DNA from: Cohnella lupini
GTDB taxonomy: Bacteria > Bacillota > Bacilli > Paenibacillales > Paenibacillaceae
Assembly: GCF_003386205.1 (NCBI RefSeq)
Contig: NZ_QRDY01000003.1
Coordinates: 124,001-188,000 of the forward strand
Length of the DNA stretch: 64,000 nucleotides
Reading direction: 5' to 3'
Shown one piece after another: positions 48,102-56,959 of the stretch. Below the pieces are notes generated by a model. The model did not search any database. It was given only the letters and a program-made list of their open reading frames with translations, and was not told the DNA's origin. How positions within the stretch are numbered: the first letter of the stretch is position 1; every line of letters starts with the position of its first letter. The position numbers and the translations under genes are program-made.

Positions 48102-49169
48102 ATGAATGAACAGAACGCGTTCGATAACGCCGAACATAACCCGCCGGTGACATCTTACATTCACGACTCCGCTAAAGAAATATCCGATTTGAGGTCTTCT
48201 TACGAAAAGGAACTCGGCAAACATACCGATATGATGCAACAATACGCAAATAGGGGGAGTGACCCGAAACGAAAATCCGCCAATTCGATGAGAGTCATGC
48301 TTGCTGCATTCTTGGTTGGCGCGGTTGTCATCGGAGGATTCTCCTATGCGGCGGACAGGCAGAATTGGTTCGGTGTCGAGGGTAAGGCTATTATGAATAG
48401 CCATATCAATGTCGCCGGGAGTTCGTCGCTTCAAGATCCGGGATTAACTTCGGCGGTAATCGGCGACAAAAGCATCGCATCGGTGTATGATACGGCAAGT
48501 CCGGCTGTCGTGAAAATCGAAAATTACGCTACGGTAAACTCTCAGATGAACCCGAATACCCGTAATCTATTCGGGGGTGACCGGAGCGAAGGTCAACGGC
48601 AACAACAGTCGAATGGGCAGATTGAACTGGTCGGCTCCGGCTCCGGATTTATTTTCAAGGACGATGGCTACATTCTAACGAATGAGCATGTTATCGCCGG
48701 GGCGGCGGAAGTCAAGGTTACGGTCGAAGGGTACGATGAGCCGCTTACCGCGAAAGTCGTGGGTTCGGATCCTAGTCTCGATCTGGCGGTACTGAAGGTG
48801 GAAAACCCCGAAAACAAAGCATTTCATTCCCTGACTTTAGGACAATCGGACGCGACGAATATCGGCGATTGGGTAATCGCGATCGGCAATCCGTACGGAT
48901 TCGATCATACGATAACGATGGGAGTACTTAGCGCTAAGGATCGTCCGATTACGATAGCGGATGAAGAAGGCGACCACAAATACGAGCATTTGCTCCAAAC
49001 CGACGCTTCGATCAATCCCGGCAATTCGGGCGGACCGCTGTTGAACGAGAAAGGCGAAGTCATCGGAATTAACACCGCGGTGAATGCCGAAGCCCAAGGG
49101 ATCGGATTCGCGATCCCGACCACAACGATTGTAGACGCGCTAGGCGAATTGATGCCGGCTTCGCTGTAA
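48102..49169 (+). CDS. HtrA-like membrane-anchored serine protease lacking a PDZ domain
   Basis: Second HtrA paralogue. ATG 48102 follows AAGGAGG at 9 bases. Cytoplasmic tail, one membrane segment (about 66-84) and a complete S1C trypsin domain with His196 (TNEHVI), Asp228 (SLDLAV) and Ser309 (NPGNSGGPLL). The protein stops at residue 355, right after the protease fold (IPTTTIVDALGELM), so the PDZ domain of the paralogue at 21528 is absent. Both share AADRQN next to the membrane segment. The stop is followed by a terminator, so it looks like a natural short form rather than a truncated copy. Confidence 0.92.
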   Translation: MNEQNAFDNAEHNPPVTSYIHDSAKEISDLRSSYEKELGKHTDMMQQYANRGSDPKRKSANSMRVMLAAFLVGAVVIGGFSYAADRQNWFGVEGKAIMNSHINVAGSSSLQDPGLTSAVIGDKSIASVYDTASPAVVKIENYATVNSQMNPNTRNLFGGDRSEGQRQQQSNGQIELVGSGSGFIFKDDGYILTNEHVIAGAAEVKVTVEGYDEPLTAKVVGSDPSLDLAVLKVENPENKAFHSLTLGQSDATNIGDWVIAIGNPYGFDHTITMGVLSAKDRPITIADEEGDHKYEHLLQTDASINPGNSGGPLLNEKGEVIGINTAVNAEAQGIGFAIPTTTIVDALGELMPASL

Positions 49170-49179
49170 CGATAACGCT

Positions 49180-49246
49180 AAGAAGCCGTCCTAGGGCACA
49201 ATGGGGTTCGAACTCCATTATGCCGCAGGAACGGTTTCTTTTTTTA
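49180..49246 (+). terminator. Terminator of the PDZ-less htrA gene
   Basis: AAGAAGCCGTCCT and AGGAACGGTTTCTT pair, with an inner GGCA/TGCC and AATGG/CCATT stem, followed by TTTTT. It overlaps the stop codon of the converging spoVR gene. Confidence 0.75.
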
Positions 49247-50653
49247 GATGCTTTTGCGATTCGTTTTCTTGCCGTCGCAGCTGAACAATATTTTCTTGTC
49301 GTCGGAGAACGTCTCTAGGTGCACGTGTTTCCCCCACAACTGAACCAAGTATGGGAGGGTGCGTTCCACGTACTTCAAATCGAGCTCGGTGCCTTCGTAA
49401 CTATGGGTGATATAGAGCTCGCCGTTGCGTTGATAGTCTCCGTCCGTCACCTCGAGATAGGGGAAGCCTCCGTTCACGCGAGAATAAACGAGTTGATCGC
49501 GTATGATCTCCCACGTTTTCTCCGTGATTTTCCACTCCTGGCCCTTCTTCTCGAAAATATATAGATCCAGCTCTTCCGTAAGCTCCTTGGTCAAGTAGTT
49601 GCGAAGGAAGGAGGGATCGGAATCGAGCTCGCGGACCTCGAATATTTTCTCCTGCCCGAATCTCTTCTCGATGTCCTCGAAGATCTTAAGTCCGAGATAG
49701 TAAGGATTCAGCGAATGGCGCGATGGTTGCACGACGGCAGAGTTCAGCTTGGCGTATTCGATCGTCTCTTCGCTCGTGAGCGGCAACTCCCGCATGATCT
49801 TCTGATGCCAGTAAGAAGCCCAGCCTTCGTTCATGATCTTAGTCTCGATTTGAGGCCAGAAGTAGAGCATCTCCTCGCGCAATATGCTCATGATATCCCG
49901 TTGCCAGTCCTCCAGATGGGAAGAGAACTCTTGGATGAACCACACGATGTCCTTCTCCGGATCGTGCGGGAATTTACGCATTTCCGGAATTTCCTCGGAG
50001 CGGATTGCCGAGCGGTTGGCATCCTCGAAGCTCTCGAGCTCCCAAAGATCCTCGTAGGGAGATTGAGGGGCTGTCGGCGAATTTCTATCTTTGGGCTTCT
50101 CGCGTTTTTGTTGCTGGGATACGTATCTTTTGCGATCCAACCCGTAAGGCTTGCGAATCGCGGGATCGACGTGCTCTTGGATGGCCATGACCGCGTCGAG
50201 GAATTTTTCGACTTGAGCGGTACCGTATTCGATCTCGTATTGGCTGATCCTCTCCGCCGCCGCCGACATGCTCTCTACCATGTTGCGGTTGGAGATGGAG
50301 AAACGGGCGTTGTTCTTGAAGAAATCGCAGTGGGCCAGCACGTGGGCGACGATTAATTTGTTCTGCACCAAGGAATTGCCGTCGAGCAGAAAAGCGTAGC
50401 ATGGGTTGGAGTTGATGACGAGCTCGTAGATCTTGCTGAGACCGAGATCGTATTGCATTTTCATCTTATTGAAGGTCTTCCCGAAGCTCCAATGGCTGAA
50501 GCGTGTCGGCATTCCGTAAGCTCCGAAAGTATAGATGATATCCGAAGGACAAACTTCGTAACGCATGGGATAGAAATCGAGTCCGAACCTTTCGGCGATC
50601 GAAGTAATTTCCGTTATGGCCTGTTCTAATTCCAGCTGTTCCTCTTCCCGCAT
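49244..50653 (-). CDS. spoVR: SpoVR family protein (stage V sporulation protein R)
   Basis: 469 residues matching the SpoVR family throughout: [67 protein letters not shown] and [20 protein letters not shown] with GWASYWH. In Bacillus subtilis it is needed for normal spore cortex formation. Mechanism unknown; the conserved His and Glu residues ([16 protein letters not shown]) suggest a metal-dependent enzyme. Start ATG at 50653 with GGGGG upstream. Functionally linked in many bacteria to PrkA, which is encoded 12 kb away here. Confidence 0.96.
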   Translation of the reverse strand: MREEEQLELEQAITEITSIAERFGLDFYPMRYEVCPSDIIYTFGAYGMPTRFSHWSFGKTFNKMKMQYDLGLSKIYELVINSNPCYAFLLDGNSLVQNKLIVAHVLAHCDFFKNNARFSISNRNMVESMSAAAERISQYEIEYGTAQVEKFLDAVMAIQEHVDPAIRKPYGLDRKRYVSQQQKREKPKDRNSPTAPQSPYEDLWELESFEDANRSAIRSEEIPEMRKFPHDPEKDIVWFIQEFSSHLEDWQRDIMSILREEMLYFWPQIETKIMNEGWASYWHQKIMRELPLTSEETIEYAKLNSAVVQPSRHSLNPYYLGLKIFEDIEKRFGQEKIFEVRELDSDPSFLRNYLTKELTEELDLYIFEKKGQEWKITEKTWEIIRDQLVYSRVNGGFPYLEVTDGDYQRNGELYITHSYEGTELDLKYVERTLPYLVQLWGKHVHLETFSDDKKILFSCDGKKTNRKSI

Positions 50654-50741
50654 GCCGAGTCAAGCCCCCTATCGTATGCAAAGATTCCACCACCTTATGT
50701 ATATGTGGGTACTCTCGGGAGTGTGCTTGGAATATAGAATG

Positions 50742-50771
50742 AAAAAAACACCCGAGAAGGGTGCTTTTTCG
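50742..50771 (-). terminator. Terminator of the M19/hydrolase transcript
   Basis: On the minus strand GCACCC and GGGTGT pair around a short loop and are followed by seven T. It lies 50 bases beyond the M19 stop and ahead of spoVR. Confidence 0.75.
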
Positions 50772-50823
50772 TATAGTTGGAATGAAAAGGTTGATCTCAA
50801 CCGATTAGATTAGTCGATCAGGC

Positions 50824-52053
50824 TCATTTCCCGAGTCCGTGACCCTGTTTCCTGGGATCCCACCAAACTTCCTCCAGAACCCGCATCGTGTTGCCGCCGA
50901 TCGCTTTAACGATGTCCTCGTCGGAGTAACCGTGCTTGACGAGCCAACGGACGATGTTCGGAAAGCAGTCGCCGGGATTTTCCAAGCCTTGGACGTATTC
51001 AACCTGCTCGTAAGGATGCGATCCCTTCGAAGCGGATAACGACAGCGCTTCGGAGAGAGCTTTGTGTATGCCGACGTGGTCGCCGAACAGCGTGTCCGGT
51101 CCGAACGAAACGTGATCGATGCCTACCAGATCGACGCAGTATTCGAAGTGCTCCATGAACGATTCGATATTATGTCGGGGGTGTTTCTGAGTAATCGTCG
51201 TATGCGGCGCCGCTTCGATGGCGACGACACCGCCTTTGGCCGCGCAAGCCTTAATGACGTCATCCGGCTTGAGCCGGTTGGTGTCCCACAGGGCGCGGGC
51301 GCCGGCATGGGTAATGAAAATCGGTTTGTCGCTTGCTTCTATCGTATCCAACGATGTTTGGTCGTTGGAGTGGGAGACGTCGATGGCGATGCCGAGCTTG
51401 TTCATACGGGCGACGGCTTGTTTGCCGAAGGCCGTCAACCCGCCGCTCTTTTCCTTCAATCCCATACCAAGAGCGTTGCCCTCGCTATAGGCGATACCCA
51501 TGCAACGAACTCCGAATCCGTACAGGATATCGATGCGGTCTAGTTCGTTCTCTATCATCGCCGCGCCTTCAAGAGAAGGGACGAAGGCGATTTGTCCGTT
51601 CTTTTTGGCTCTGCGGATGTCGTCCGTGGTCAAGCCGAGAATGACCATATCCTGGTGGGCGATATCGCTCAGCCGCATGCCCAGATCGTACAAGACGTCA
51701 TCCCACTTCCAGCCGCCGCGGGAGGTGATCATCGCCGTTCCGTTCATCAGGTTGTCGAATACGCAGTCCAGTCCAGAGCGGGCAAGCCCTTCGAAGCCGG
51801 TGAAATCGCGTCCCCAGCGCCGAAACTCAAGGAATTCGCCAAGATTGGCCGGGGATTTGAAAGTATGCTCGTGCAACGAAATAACGATGTTCTCATCCAT
51901 CAGCTTCTTGGCTCTTGCTTCCTCGTCTTCGCTAACGGGAACGACGTAATCCGGAAACAAGGTCGTTTCCTTGACAAGCTCGAAGCTTTTGAAGTCGGTT
52001 CCCGCGTCAAGATACTGATAAGATTGGTAGCCACGGTATATTTTCTGATTCAT
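50824..52053 (-). CDS. M19 (renal dipeptidase-like) metallohydrolase with altered metal site
   Basis: 409-residue TIM-barrel hydrolase of the membrane-dipeptidase family; members cleave dipeptides, often with a D-residue or odd linkage. Ligands seen: His61, Glu162 (PSLEGAA), His228 (DVSHSN) and His249 (ITHAG). The usual His-x-Asp pair is His61-Glu-His63 here, so one zinc ligand appears changed. No signal peptide, hence cytosolic. C-terminal GGNTMRVLEEVW is typical. It follows the alpha/beta hydrolase gene by 22 bases, as part of one minus-strand unit facing the IclR gene. Likely acts on the same class of substrate as the adjacent peptide importer. Confidence 0.87.
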   Translation of the reverse strand: MNQKIYRGYQSYQYLDAGTDFKSFELVKETTLFPDYVVPVSEDEEARAKKLMDENIVISLHEHTFKSPANLGEFLEFRRWGRDFTGFEGLARSGLDCVFDNLMNGTAMITSRGGWKWDDVLYDLGMRLSDIAHQDMVILGLTTDDIRRAKKNGQIAFVPSLEGAAMIENELDRIDILYGFGVRCMGIAYSEGNALGMGLKEKSGGLTAFGKQAVARMNKLGIAIDVSHSNDQTSLDTIEASDKPIFITHAGARALWDTNRLKPDDVIKACAAKGGVVAIEAAPHTTITQKHPRHNIESFMEHFEYCVDLVGIDHVSFGPDTLFGDHVGIHKALSEALSLSASKGSHPYEQVEYVQGLENPGDCFPNIVRWLVKHGYSDEDIVKAIGGNTMRVLEEVWWDPRKQGHGLGK

Positions 52054-52075
52054 GCTGTCGTCACGCCCTTTGTCG

Positions 52076-52921
52076 TTAGTGGTTTGAAACGATCTCGCCT
52101 ATAAACTGCCTGACTTCCGATAGGAACTTCTCGCGTTCCTCGTTCTGCGGCGAGTGGCCGCTATGTTCGAATACGACGAGGCGGCTGTTCGGAATTTCGC
52201 GTGCCATTTCCTCGGAAGCTTCCAACGGAGTAATCCAGTCGTGCCTTCCGCAAAGAATGAGAGTAGGCGCTTCGATCGTTCTTAAACGGTCGACGAGATT
52301 GAAATGGGGCTGATTGCGGGAAAATGCCCAGTTGTGCGTTTCGTATCTGAAAGCGATCGAATTCAAGTGGTCATCCAAATCCTTCTGCGTAAAGCTGACC
52401 CAGTATAGAGGTAAAATGGCTGCGTACATGGCGCGGAAATCTTCGTTATCCCGAGCTTCTCCGTTGAAAATGCGGTCCAGCATTTCCTGAGTAACGCCTG
52501 GCAATCCGCTTTTGAGCGCTCGTTCGTGAGCCGTATAGCGGTAGGCATTGGAAGGCGCGGTGTCGCGCAGCACGATGCCGGCTACGTTCTGCGGATAACG
52601 AAGCGCGTATTCGAGAGCCAAATATCCGCCATAAGAGCCGCCGGCGATGATAATCTTGCCAAGGCCAAGCTGTTCGCGCAACGCTTCCGTGTCGGCATTG
52701 AATTGTTCGTGGCTGTAGGGCTCCGCGTTATCGGATTCGCCGTTGCCGCGTTGATCGTAGGAGACGACGCGATAGCCTTCCGAAGCGAAAGCGCCGAAGA
52801 CGTTGGCGTCGTCATGTCGGGAGCCGAGACCTGGCCCGCCGTGAAGGGTAATGATCGCGGGACCATCGCCCTGATCCTCGACCTGAAGCCTAACTCCGTT
52901 GATATTCAATTGTTTCAGCAT
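52076..52921 (-). CDS. Alpha/beta hydrolase (proline iminopeptidase-like)
   Basis: 281 residues. Oxyanion motif LHGGPGLGSRHD and YDQRGNGES are those of the S33 proline iminopeptidase branch; the nucleophile Ser lies in AGGSYGGYLALEYA, Asp in CGRHDWITP and His in EHSGHSPQNE. No secretion signal. Could release an N-terminal residue from a dipeptide or open a lactone/amide. First gene of the divergent minus-strand unit, with the candidate IclR repeats 37-200 bases upstream. AAGGAAGG ribosome site. Confidence 0.9.
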   Translation of the reverse strand: MLKQLNINGVRLQVEDQGDGPAIITLHGGPGLGSRHDDANVFGAFASEGYRVVSYDQRGNGESDNAEPYSHEQFNADTEALREQLGLGKIIIAGGSYGGYLALEYALRYPQNVAGIVLRDTAPSNAYRYTAHERALKSGLPGVTQEMLDRIFNGEARDNEDFRAMYAAILPLYWVSFTQKDLDDHLNSIAFRYETHNWAFSRNQPHFNLVDRLRTIEAPTLILCGRHDWITPLEASEEMAREIPNSRLVVFEHSGHSPQNEEREKFLSEVRQFIGEIVSNH

Positions 52922-52957
52922 TGAACCGACTTCCTTTCCTTCAAGATATCAATCTCC

Positions 52958-53121
52958 TGTTTGAGGAATAAAACAAGTTTGACTCATTCAAATGAAAAAA
53001 TCAAACATTTATGATTTTAAACTCGATTTTGTTCAACTTTATACAAAAATAACGGATGTTTTTTATGAATAACTTGATATTATTCGTTAATTTATAAAAA
53101 GTGTTTGACTGAATAAAACAA
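52958..53121. promoter_or_regulatory. Divergent regulatory region with repeated operator-like elements
   Basis: The 282-base AT-rich gap between the hydrolase and the IclR gene holds two near-identical copies of TGTTTGA-(2/3)-AATAAAACAA (52958-52976 and 53102-53121), one beside each gene, plus the palindrome TTTGACTCATTCAAA (52978-52992). Paired sites of this kind suit an IclR-type regulator controlling both directions. No gene is seen in the gap. Confidence 0.55.
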
Positions 53122-53203
53122 AGACATGTACAATGAATCAAAATATGACCGTGCCAATGGCCACTCGCGCATCGGCGAAAGCGGTAGGAGGAGGGGCAAG
53201 CCG

Positions 53204-54046
53204 TTGTCTGATCACGAACCTGCGGTATTGGATCAAAAAGCCGGCGAATCCAGATACGCTATCGAATCGGTAATGAAGACGCTGCAGGTATTATTTTCTT
53301 TTTGCGAACCGCCTTACCGATTCAGTATCGGGGAATTGGAAACTATTACGGGGTTATCGAAAAATCAGGTATTCCGCAGTTTGAAATCTTTAGAAGAGTT
53401 CGGGTTGCTGCGAATGGAGCCGGGCGGTTATTACTTGGTTACGGCCATCGCTTACAATCTGTCTCTGGCGGCCGAGCCCGACGCACCGCTGGAGGAAGTG
53501 GCGCAACCGATCATGGTTCAGCTGCAGCAAGAAACCGGCGAGACGGTAAACTTATGCTGTCTATTGGAAGGGCAATCCACGATCATTGCGCGCCGTCATA
53601 GCAAGCAGGGAATCAGATTGATGTCCCGTCTCGGTCAACGCTCGGCGTTGAATGCGGGCGCAGGACCGAAGGCGATGCTTGCCTTCCTTTCGCCGGACGA
53701 GCAAGAAACGGTGCTCGGAATGCTTCCTCACTATCAGAAGCTGACGGAGAAAACCATTACCGACCCTAATTTGCTTCGCGTAGAATTGGATGAAATTCGC
53801 AAGCGCGGCTACAGCATCAGCGATCAGGATTTCGAATGGGGAGCTATCGGGGTAGGGGCGCCGATCTTCGGCCGCAACGGCAATGTAATCGGTGCGATCA
53901 GCGCGGGCGGACCCGTCTCCAGAGTCGGACAACAATCGCTTGCCCGACTCGGCCAACTGACGGTAGAAGCGGCAGGGAAAATTTCAAGAATTCTTGGTTA
54001 TTTACCGGGTAATGACGGCGAGAGAATCATGAAGCCGGGATTATGA
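53204..54046 (+). CDS. IclR-family transcriptional regulator
   Basis: Winged helix-turn-helix at about residues 20-75 (FSIGELETITGLSKNQVFRSLK) followed by the IclR effector domain (TVNLCCLLEGQSTIIARR, SALNAGAGPKAMLAF, GAIGVGAPIFGRNGNVIGAI). TTG 53204 is chosen because GGAGGAGGGG lies 7 bases upstream; an ATG at 53126 would add 26 residues but lacks a ribosome site and runs into the repeat region. 280 residues, usual size. Likely controls the divergent hydrolase pair and the downstream importer, responding to a small organic ligand. Confidence 0.9.
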   Translation: MSDHEPAVLDQKAGESRYAIESVMKTLQVLFSFCEPPYRFSIGELETITGLSKNQVFRSLKSLEEFGLLRMEPGGYYLVTAIAYNLSLAAEPDAPLEEVAQPIMVQLQQETGETVNLCCLLEGQSTIIARRHSKQGIRLMSRLGQRSALNAGAGPKAMLAFLSPDEQETVLGMLPHYQKLTEKTITDPNLLRVELDEIRKRGYSISDQDFEWGAIGVGAPIFGRNGNVIGAISAGGPVSRVGQQSLARLGQLTVEAAGKISRILGYLPGNDGERIMKPGL

Positions 54047-54065
54047 TGTTAGATTAAATAGCGAG

Positions 54066-54152
54066 ATCCGGGATGTGAATATTTGGAGTCGGGGTAGACA
54101 TTGACGGTAATACCCTGCTATGTGAATATTTAATGTACTCCCGGATTTTTTT
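54066..54152 (+). terminator. Large structured hairpin with internal direct repeat after the IclR gene
   Basis: ATCCGGGA (54066-54073) pairs with TCCCGGAT (54139-54146), followed by seven T. Inside, GGGTA (54092-54096) pairs with TACCC (54111-54115). The 12-base sequence ATGTGAATATTT occurs exactly twice, at 54073-54084 and 54120-54131, on either side of the inner stem. It probably terminates the IclR transcript, but the architecture is more elaborate than a simple terminator. Confidence 0.6.
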
Positions 54153-54252
54153 AACCCTTTAATGTTAGGTGTCTGTGACGTATTGTTGGGAATCGACTCA
54201 TTCGAGTGATATAAACTAACATTTAGATGCAACTACTAGGAGGATGGGGTAT

Positions 54253-55920
54253 ATGAAAAAATCCAGATCGGCATTAACTGCATCAATTGCAATTTTACTT
54301 ATAATAGCGCTGACGCTTGCGGGCTGCAGCTCTAATTCCGGAAACAACGAACCCGCCGCATCGGGCGGCGCGGCATCGGTGCCGGCATCCGAAAGCGCGA
54401 GCGCTCCGGCCGAGTCCGAGGGCGTACAAGACGCAACGATTACGCTAGCGACGAACGCCGACCCGAATTTTAACCCTTGGTCTCCGACCGGTTTCGTTGA
54501 ATCGGAGCCGATCACGGAGCTGCTGTTCGATGGATTGACGGCATGGGGAACGGACTATCAGCCGATTCCCGCGCTTGCGACGGATTGGACGCCTTCGGAT
54601 GACGGCTTGACATGGACGATCAATCTTAGGACGGACGTCAAATGGTCCGACGGCGAGCCTTTCACGGCCGATGACGTCGTCTATACATTCAACGAAATCG
54701 TGTTGAAAAAGGATCTTGCGGCGGCGAACTCCTCCAACTTCGTCGCGGTGGACAAAGTCGTAGCGGTAAGCCCTTCCCAAGTCCAATTCGTTCTGAAGCA
54801 GGCGTGGTCCTCATTGCCGAACTACTTGGCTTGGTTTGCGAAAATATTGCCTAAGCACATTTTCGAAGGACAAGACCCTTGGAATTTAACCTCTTTCAAT
54901 AAAGAGAAGCCGGTCGGTACCGGTTCTTATGTCTTGACTAAATATATGGCGGGTCAATACGTGGAGCTGGAGCGTAACCCGAACTACTTCGGGGGGACGG
55001 GAGACGTGGCGAAGGTCGTCTTCAATATCGTTCCAGACATCAACTCGCAGGTCGCCCAGCTGATGTCCGGCAGTCTGTCGATGATTACGGTAGAAGATCC
55101 GAACCTGATGGACAACCTGAAGTCGAATCCGAACCTGACCGTTAACGAGGTATCCGACAACAATTATTATTGGGTGGCACTCGACCAGTCTCAGCCGCGC
55201 TTTCAAGACGTCAAGCTTCGCCAGGCGCTATTGTATGCCATCGACCGCGAATCGATTATCAAGGGCGTGCTGAAAGGATACGGTAAAGTGGCGACCGGTC
55301 CGATCAACCCTATGATGGAGAAGTTCTACAACCCGAACGTGCAAACGTACGCTTACGATCCGGAAAAAGCCAAGTCGTTGCTTGAAGAAGCGGGTTATAA
55401 GTTGAATTCCGACGGAATCATGGAAAAGGACGGCGAACCGCTCGAAATAGACATGCCGGCTGGCCAATACGGTACTCTTGTGCAGGCTTCCCAGCTCGTG
55501 CAGCAATATTGGCAGAAAATCGGCGTGAAGGTGAATCTTCAAGTGATAGATTGGAATTCCTACGTACAGAGAGTCGTTAGCAATCGCGATTACGACGCTA
55601 CTCTTTGTTGGTGGAGAGCTCCGGTCGACCCGGATATTCTCGCGTACTATCACAGCAACTCGGCGGGTACGGGCAACAACATACCGGGTTACAAAAACCC
55701 GGCGCTCGACAAGCTGCTGGAGGATGGCCGCAAAGCGAAAACGGAAGAGGAACGCGTGAAGGTTTACAATGACGTTCAGACGATGACCGCGGAGGAATTG
55801 CCGTATTTATACCTGTGGAATCCGACGATCGCCGTAGCTACCCAGAAAAATCTGATTGTTCCGAAAACGACGTTTATTGTGGCCGAAGATCATATTACGG
55901 AATGGAAAGTGCTGAAGTAG
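54253..55920 (+). CDS. ABC transporter substrate-binding lipoprotein (family 5, oligopeptide type)
   Basis: Lipid-anchored receptor of the second importer. ATG 54253 is 9 bases after AGGAGG (the ATG 54244 touches it). Signal peptide with lipobox LAGC, Ser/Ala/Glu-rich tether, then the SBP_bac_5 fold (TNADPNFNPWSPTG, WSDGEPFTADDVVYTFNEIV, VGTGSYVLTKY, LRQALLYAIDRESI). 555 residues. Sequence and start of the mature domain differ clearly from the binding protein at 3574, so the two importers likely serve different ligands. Followed by permeases, ATPases and an amidase. Confidence 0.92.
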   Translation: MKKSRSALTASIAILLIIALTLAGCSSNSGNNEPAASGGAASVPASESASAPAESEGVQDATITLATNADPNFNPWSPTGFVESEPITELLFDGLTAWGTDYQPIPALATDWTPSDDGLTWTINLRTDVKWSDGEPFTADDVVYTFNEIVLKKDLAAANSSNFVAVDKVVAVSPSQVQFVLKQAWSSLPNYLAWFAKILPKHIFEGQDPWNLTSFNKEKPVGTGSYVLTKYMAGQYVELERNPNYFGGTGDVAKVVFNIVPDINSQVAQLMSGSLSMITVEDPNLMDNLKSNPNLTVNEVSDNNYYWVALDQSQPRFQDVKLRQALLYAIDRESIIKGVLKGYGKVATGPINPMMEKFYNPNVQTYAYDPEKAKSLLEEAGYKLNSDGIMEKDGEPLEIDMPAGQYGTLVQASQLVQQYWQKIGVKVNLQVIDWNSYVQRVVSNRDYDATLCWWRAPVDPDILAYYHSNSAGTGNNIPGYKNPALDKLLEDGRKAKTEEERVKVYNDVQTMTAEELPYLYLWNPTIAVATQKNLIVPKTTFIVAEDHITEWKVLK

Positions 55921-56011
55921 AAGTAAAGTTTAGCCGCGTGTTCATATTTACTCTTGGCGGGGCGGGGAATTTCTTCCCGCCCATCGCGAAGAAAGAGGGA
56001 GGAGCAGCCCC

Positions 56012-56959
56012 ATGTCACGATATCTCGTCGTCCGCGTCAGTCAAGGACTGCTTACGCTTCTGCTGGTATCGATTCTTACTTTTTTTCTGATAAATTTAGC
56101 GCCGGGCGGTCCTTCGGCCATCATGAACTTCCAATCCACGGCAGAGCAGAGGGAAGCGTTAACGAAGCAACTCGGTCTGGATAAACCCGTCGTGCAACGA
56201 TACGCCGAGTGGCTGGGAGGCGCGGTGCAAGGGGATCTGGGCAATTCGCTGGATTCCAAGCAGCCCGTAGGAGAACTGCTCGCGGAACGGTTTCCGAATA
56301 CGGTTATTTTGTCCGCGGCGACTCTGATCTTCACCTTGATGATCGGCATACCGTTAGGCGTTCTCGCTGCGGTGAAGCGGGGGAGCTGGATCGATAGGCT
56401 GATCACGTTCATGTCTACGTTCGGAATGGCGATTCCCGAGTTTTGGCTCGGCATTCTTTTGATTATTTTCTTTGCGGTCATTCATCCCATACTTCCGATT
56501 TCCGGCATGATGACGGCCGGAAGCGATTTTTCGTTGGTAGATCTAATTAAGCATTTGGCGTTACCGATGTTCACCTTATCGATTCTGATGCTTCCGAATA
56601 TCGTTCGATTTACTCGATCGGCAATGGTGGACGTCATATCGCTGGATTACGTACGGACAGCTAAAGCGAAAGGGCTTGGCGCTTACCGGGTTTTCTTCCA
56701 ACATGCGTTGCGGAACGCGCTTGTGCCCATTGCGGCGATCGTCGGTCTTATCGTCCCGATATTGCTGGGCGGATCGGTGGTCGTGGAAAATGTTTTCGGA
56801 TGGCCCGGCATGGGCCGCCTCGCCGTACAGGCGGCAACGAACCGCGATTATACGGTAGTCATGGGAGTAACGATCTTGGTGGGTGCGATCGTGATCGTTA
56901 CCAATATACTGACGGACCTGATATACACCGTTCTGGACCCGAGGATTCGCTATGAGTAA
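56012..56959 (+). CDS. ABC transporter permease (DppB/OppB family)
   Basis: 315 residues. First membrane subunit of the second importer, with about six membrane segments beginning at residue 8 (GLLTLLLVSILTFFLINLAP). The docking loop is RTAKAKGLGAYRVFFQHALR and the C-terminus LIYTVLDPRIRYE is typical of DppB proteins. ATG after GAGGGAGGAGC. Its 3' end overlaps the next permease gene by 8 bases. Confidence 0.93.
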   Translation: MSRYLVVRVSQGLLTLLLVSILTFFLINLAPGGPSAIMNFQSTAEQREALTKQLGLDKPVVQRYAEWLGGAVQGDLGNSLDSKQPVGELLAERFPNTVILSAATLIFTLMIGIPLGVLAAVKRGSWIDRLITFMSTFGMAIPEFWLGILLIIFFAVIHPILPISGMMTAGSDFSLVDLIKHLALPMFTLSILMLPNIVRFTRSAMVDVISLDYVRTAKAKGLGAYRVFFQHALRNALVPIAAIVGLIVPILLGGSVVVENVFGWPGMGRLAVQAATNRDYTVVMGVTILVGAIVIVTNILTDLIYTVLDPRIRYE

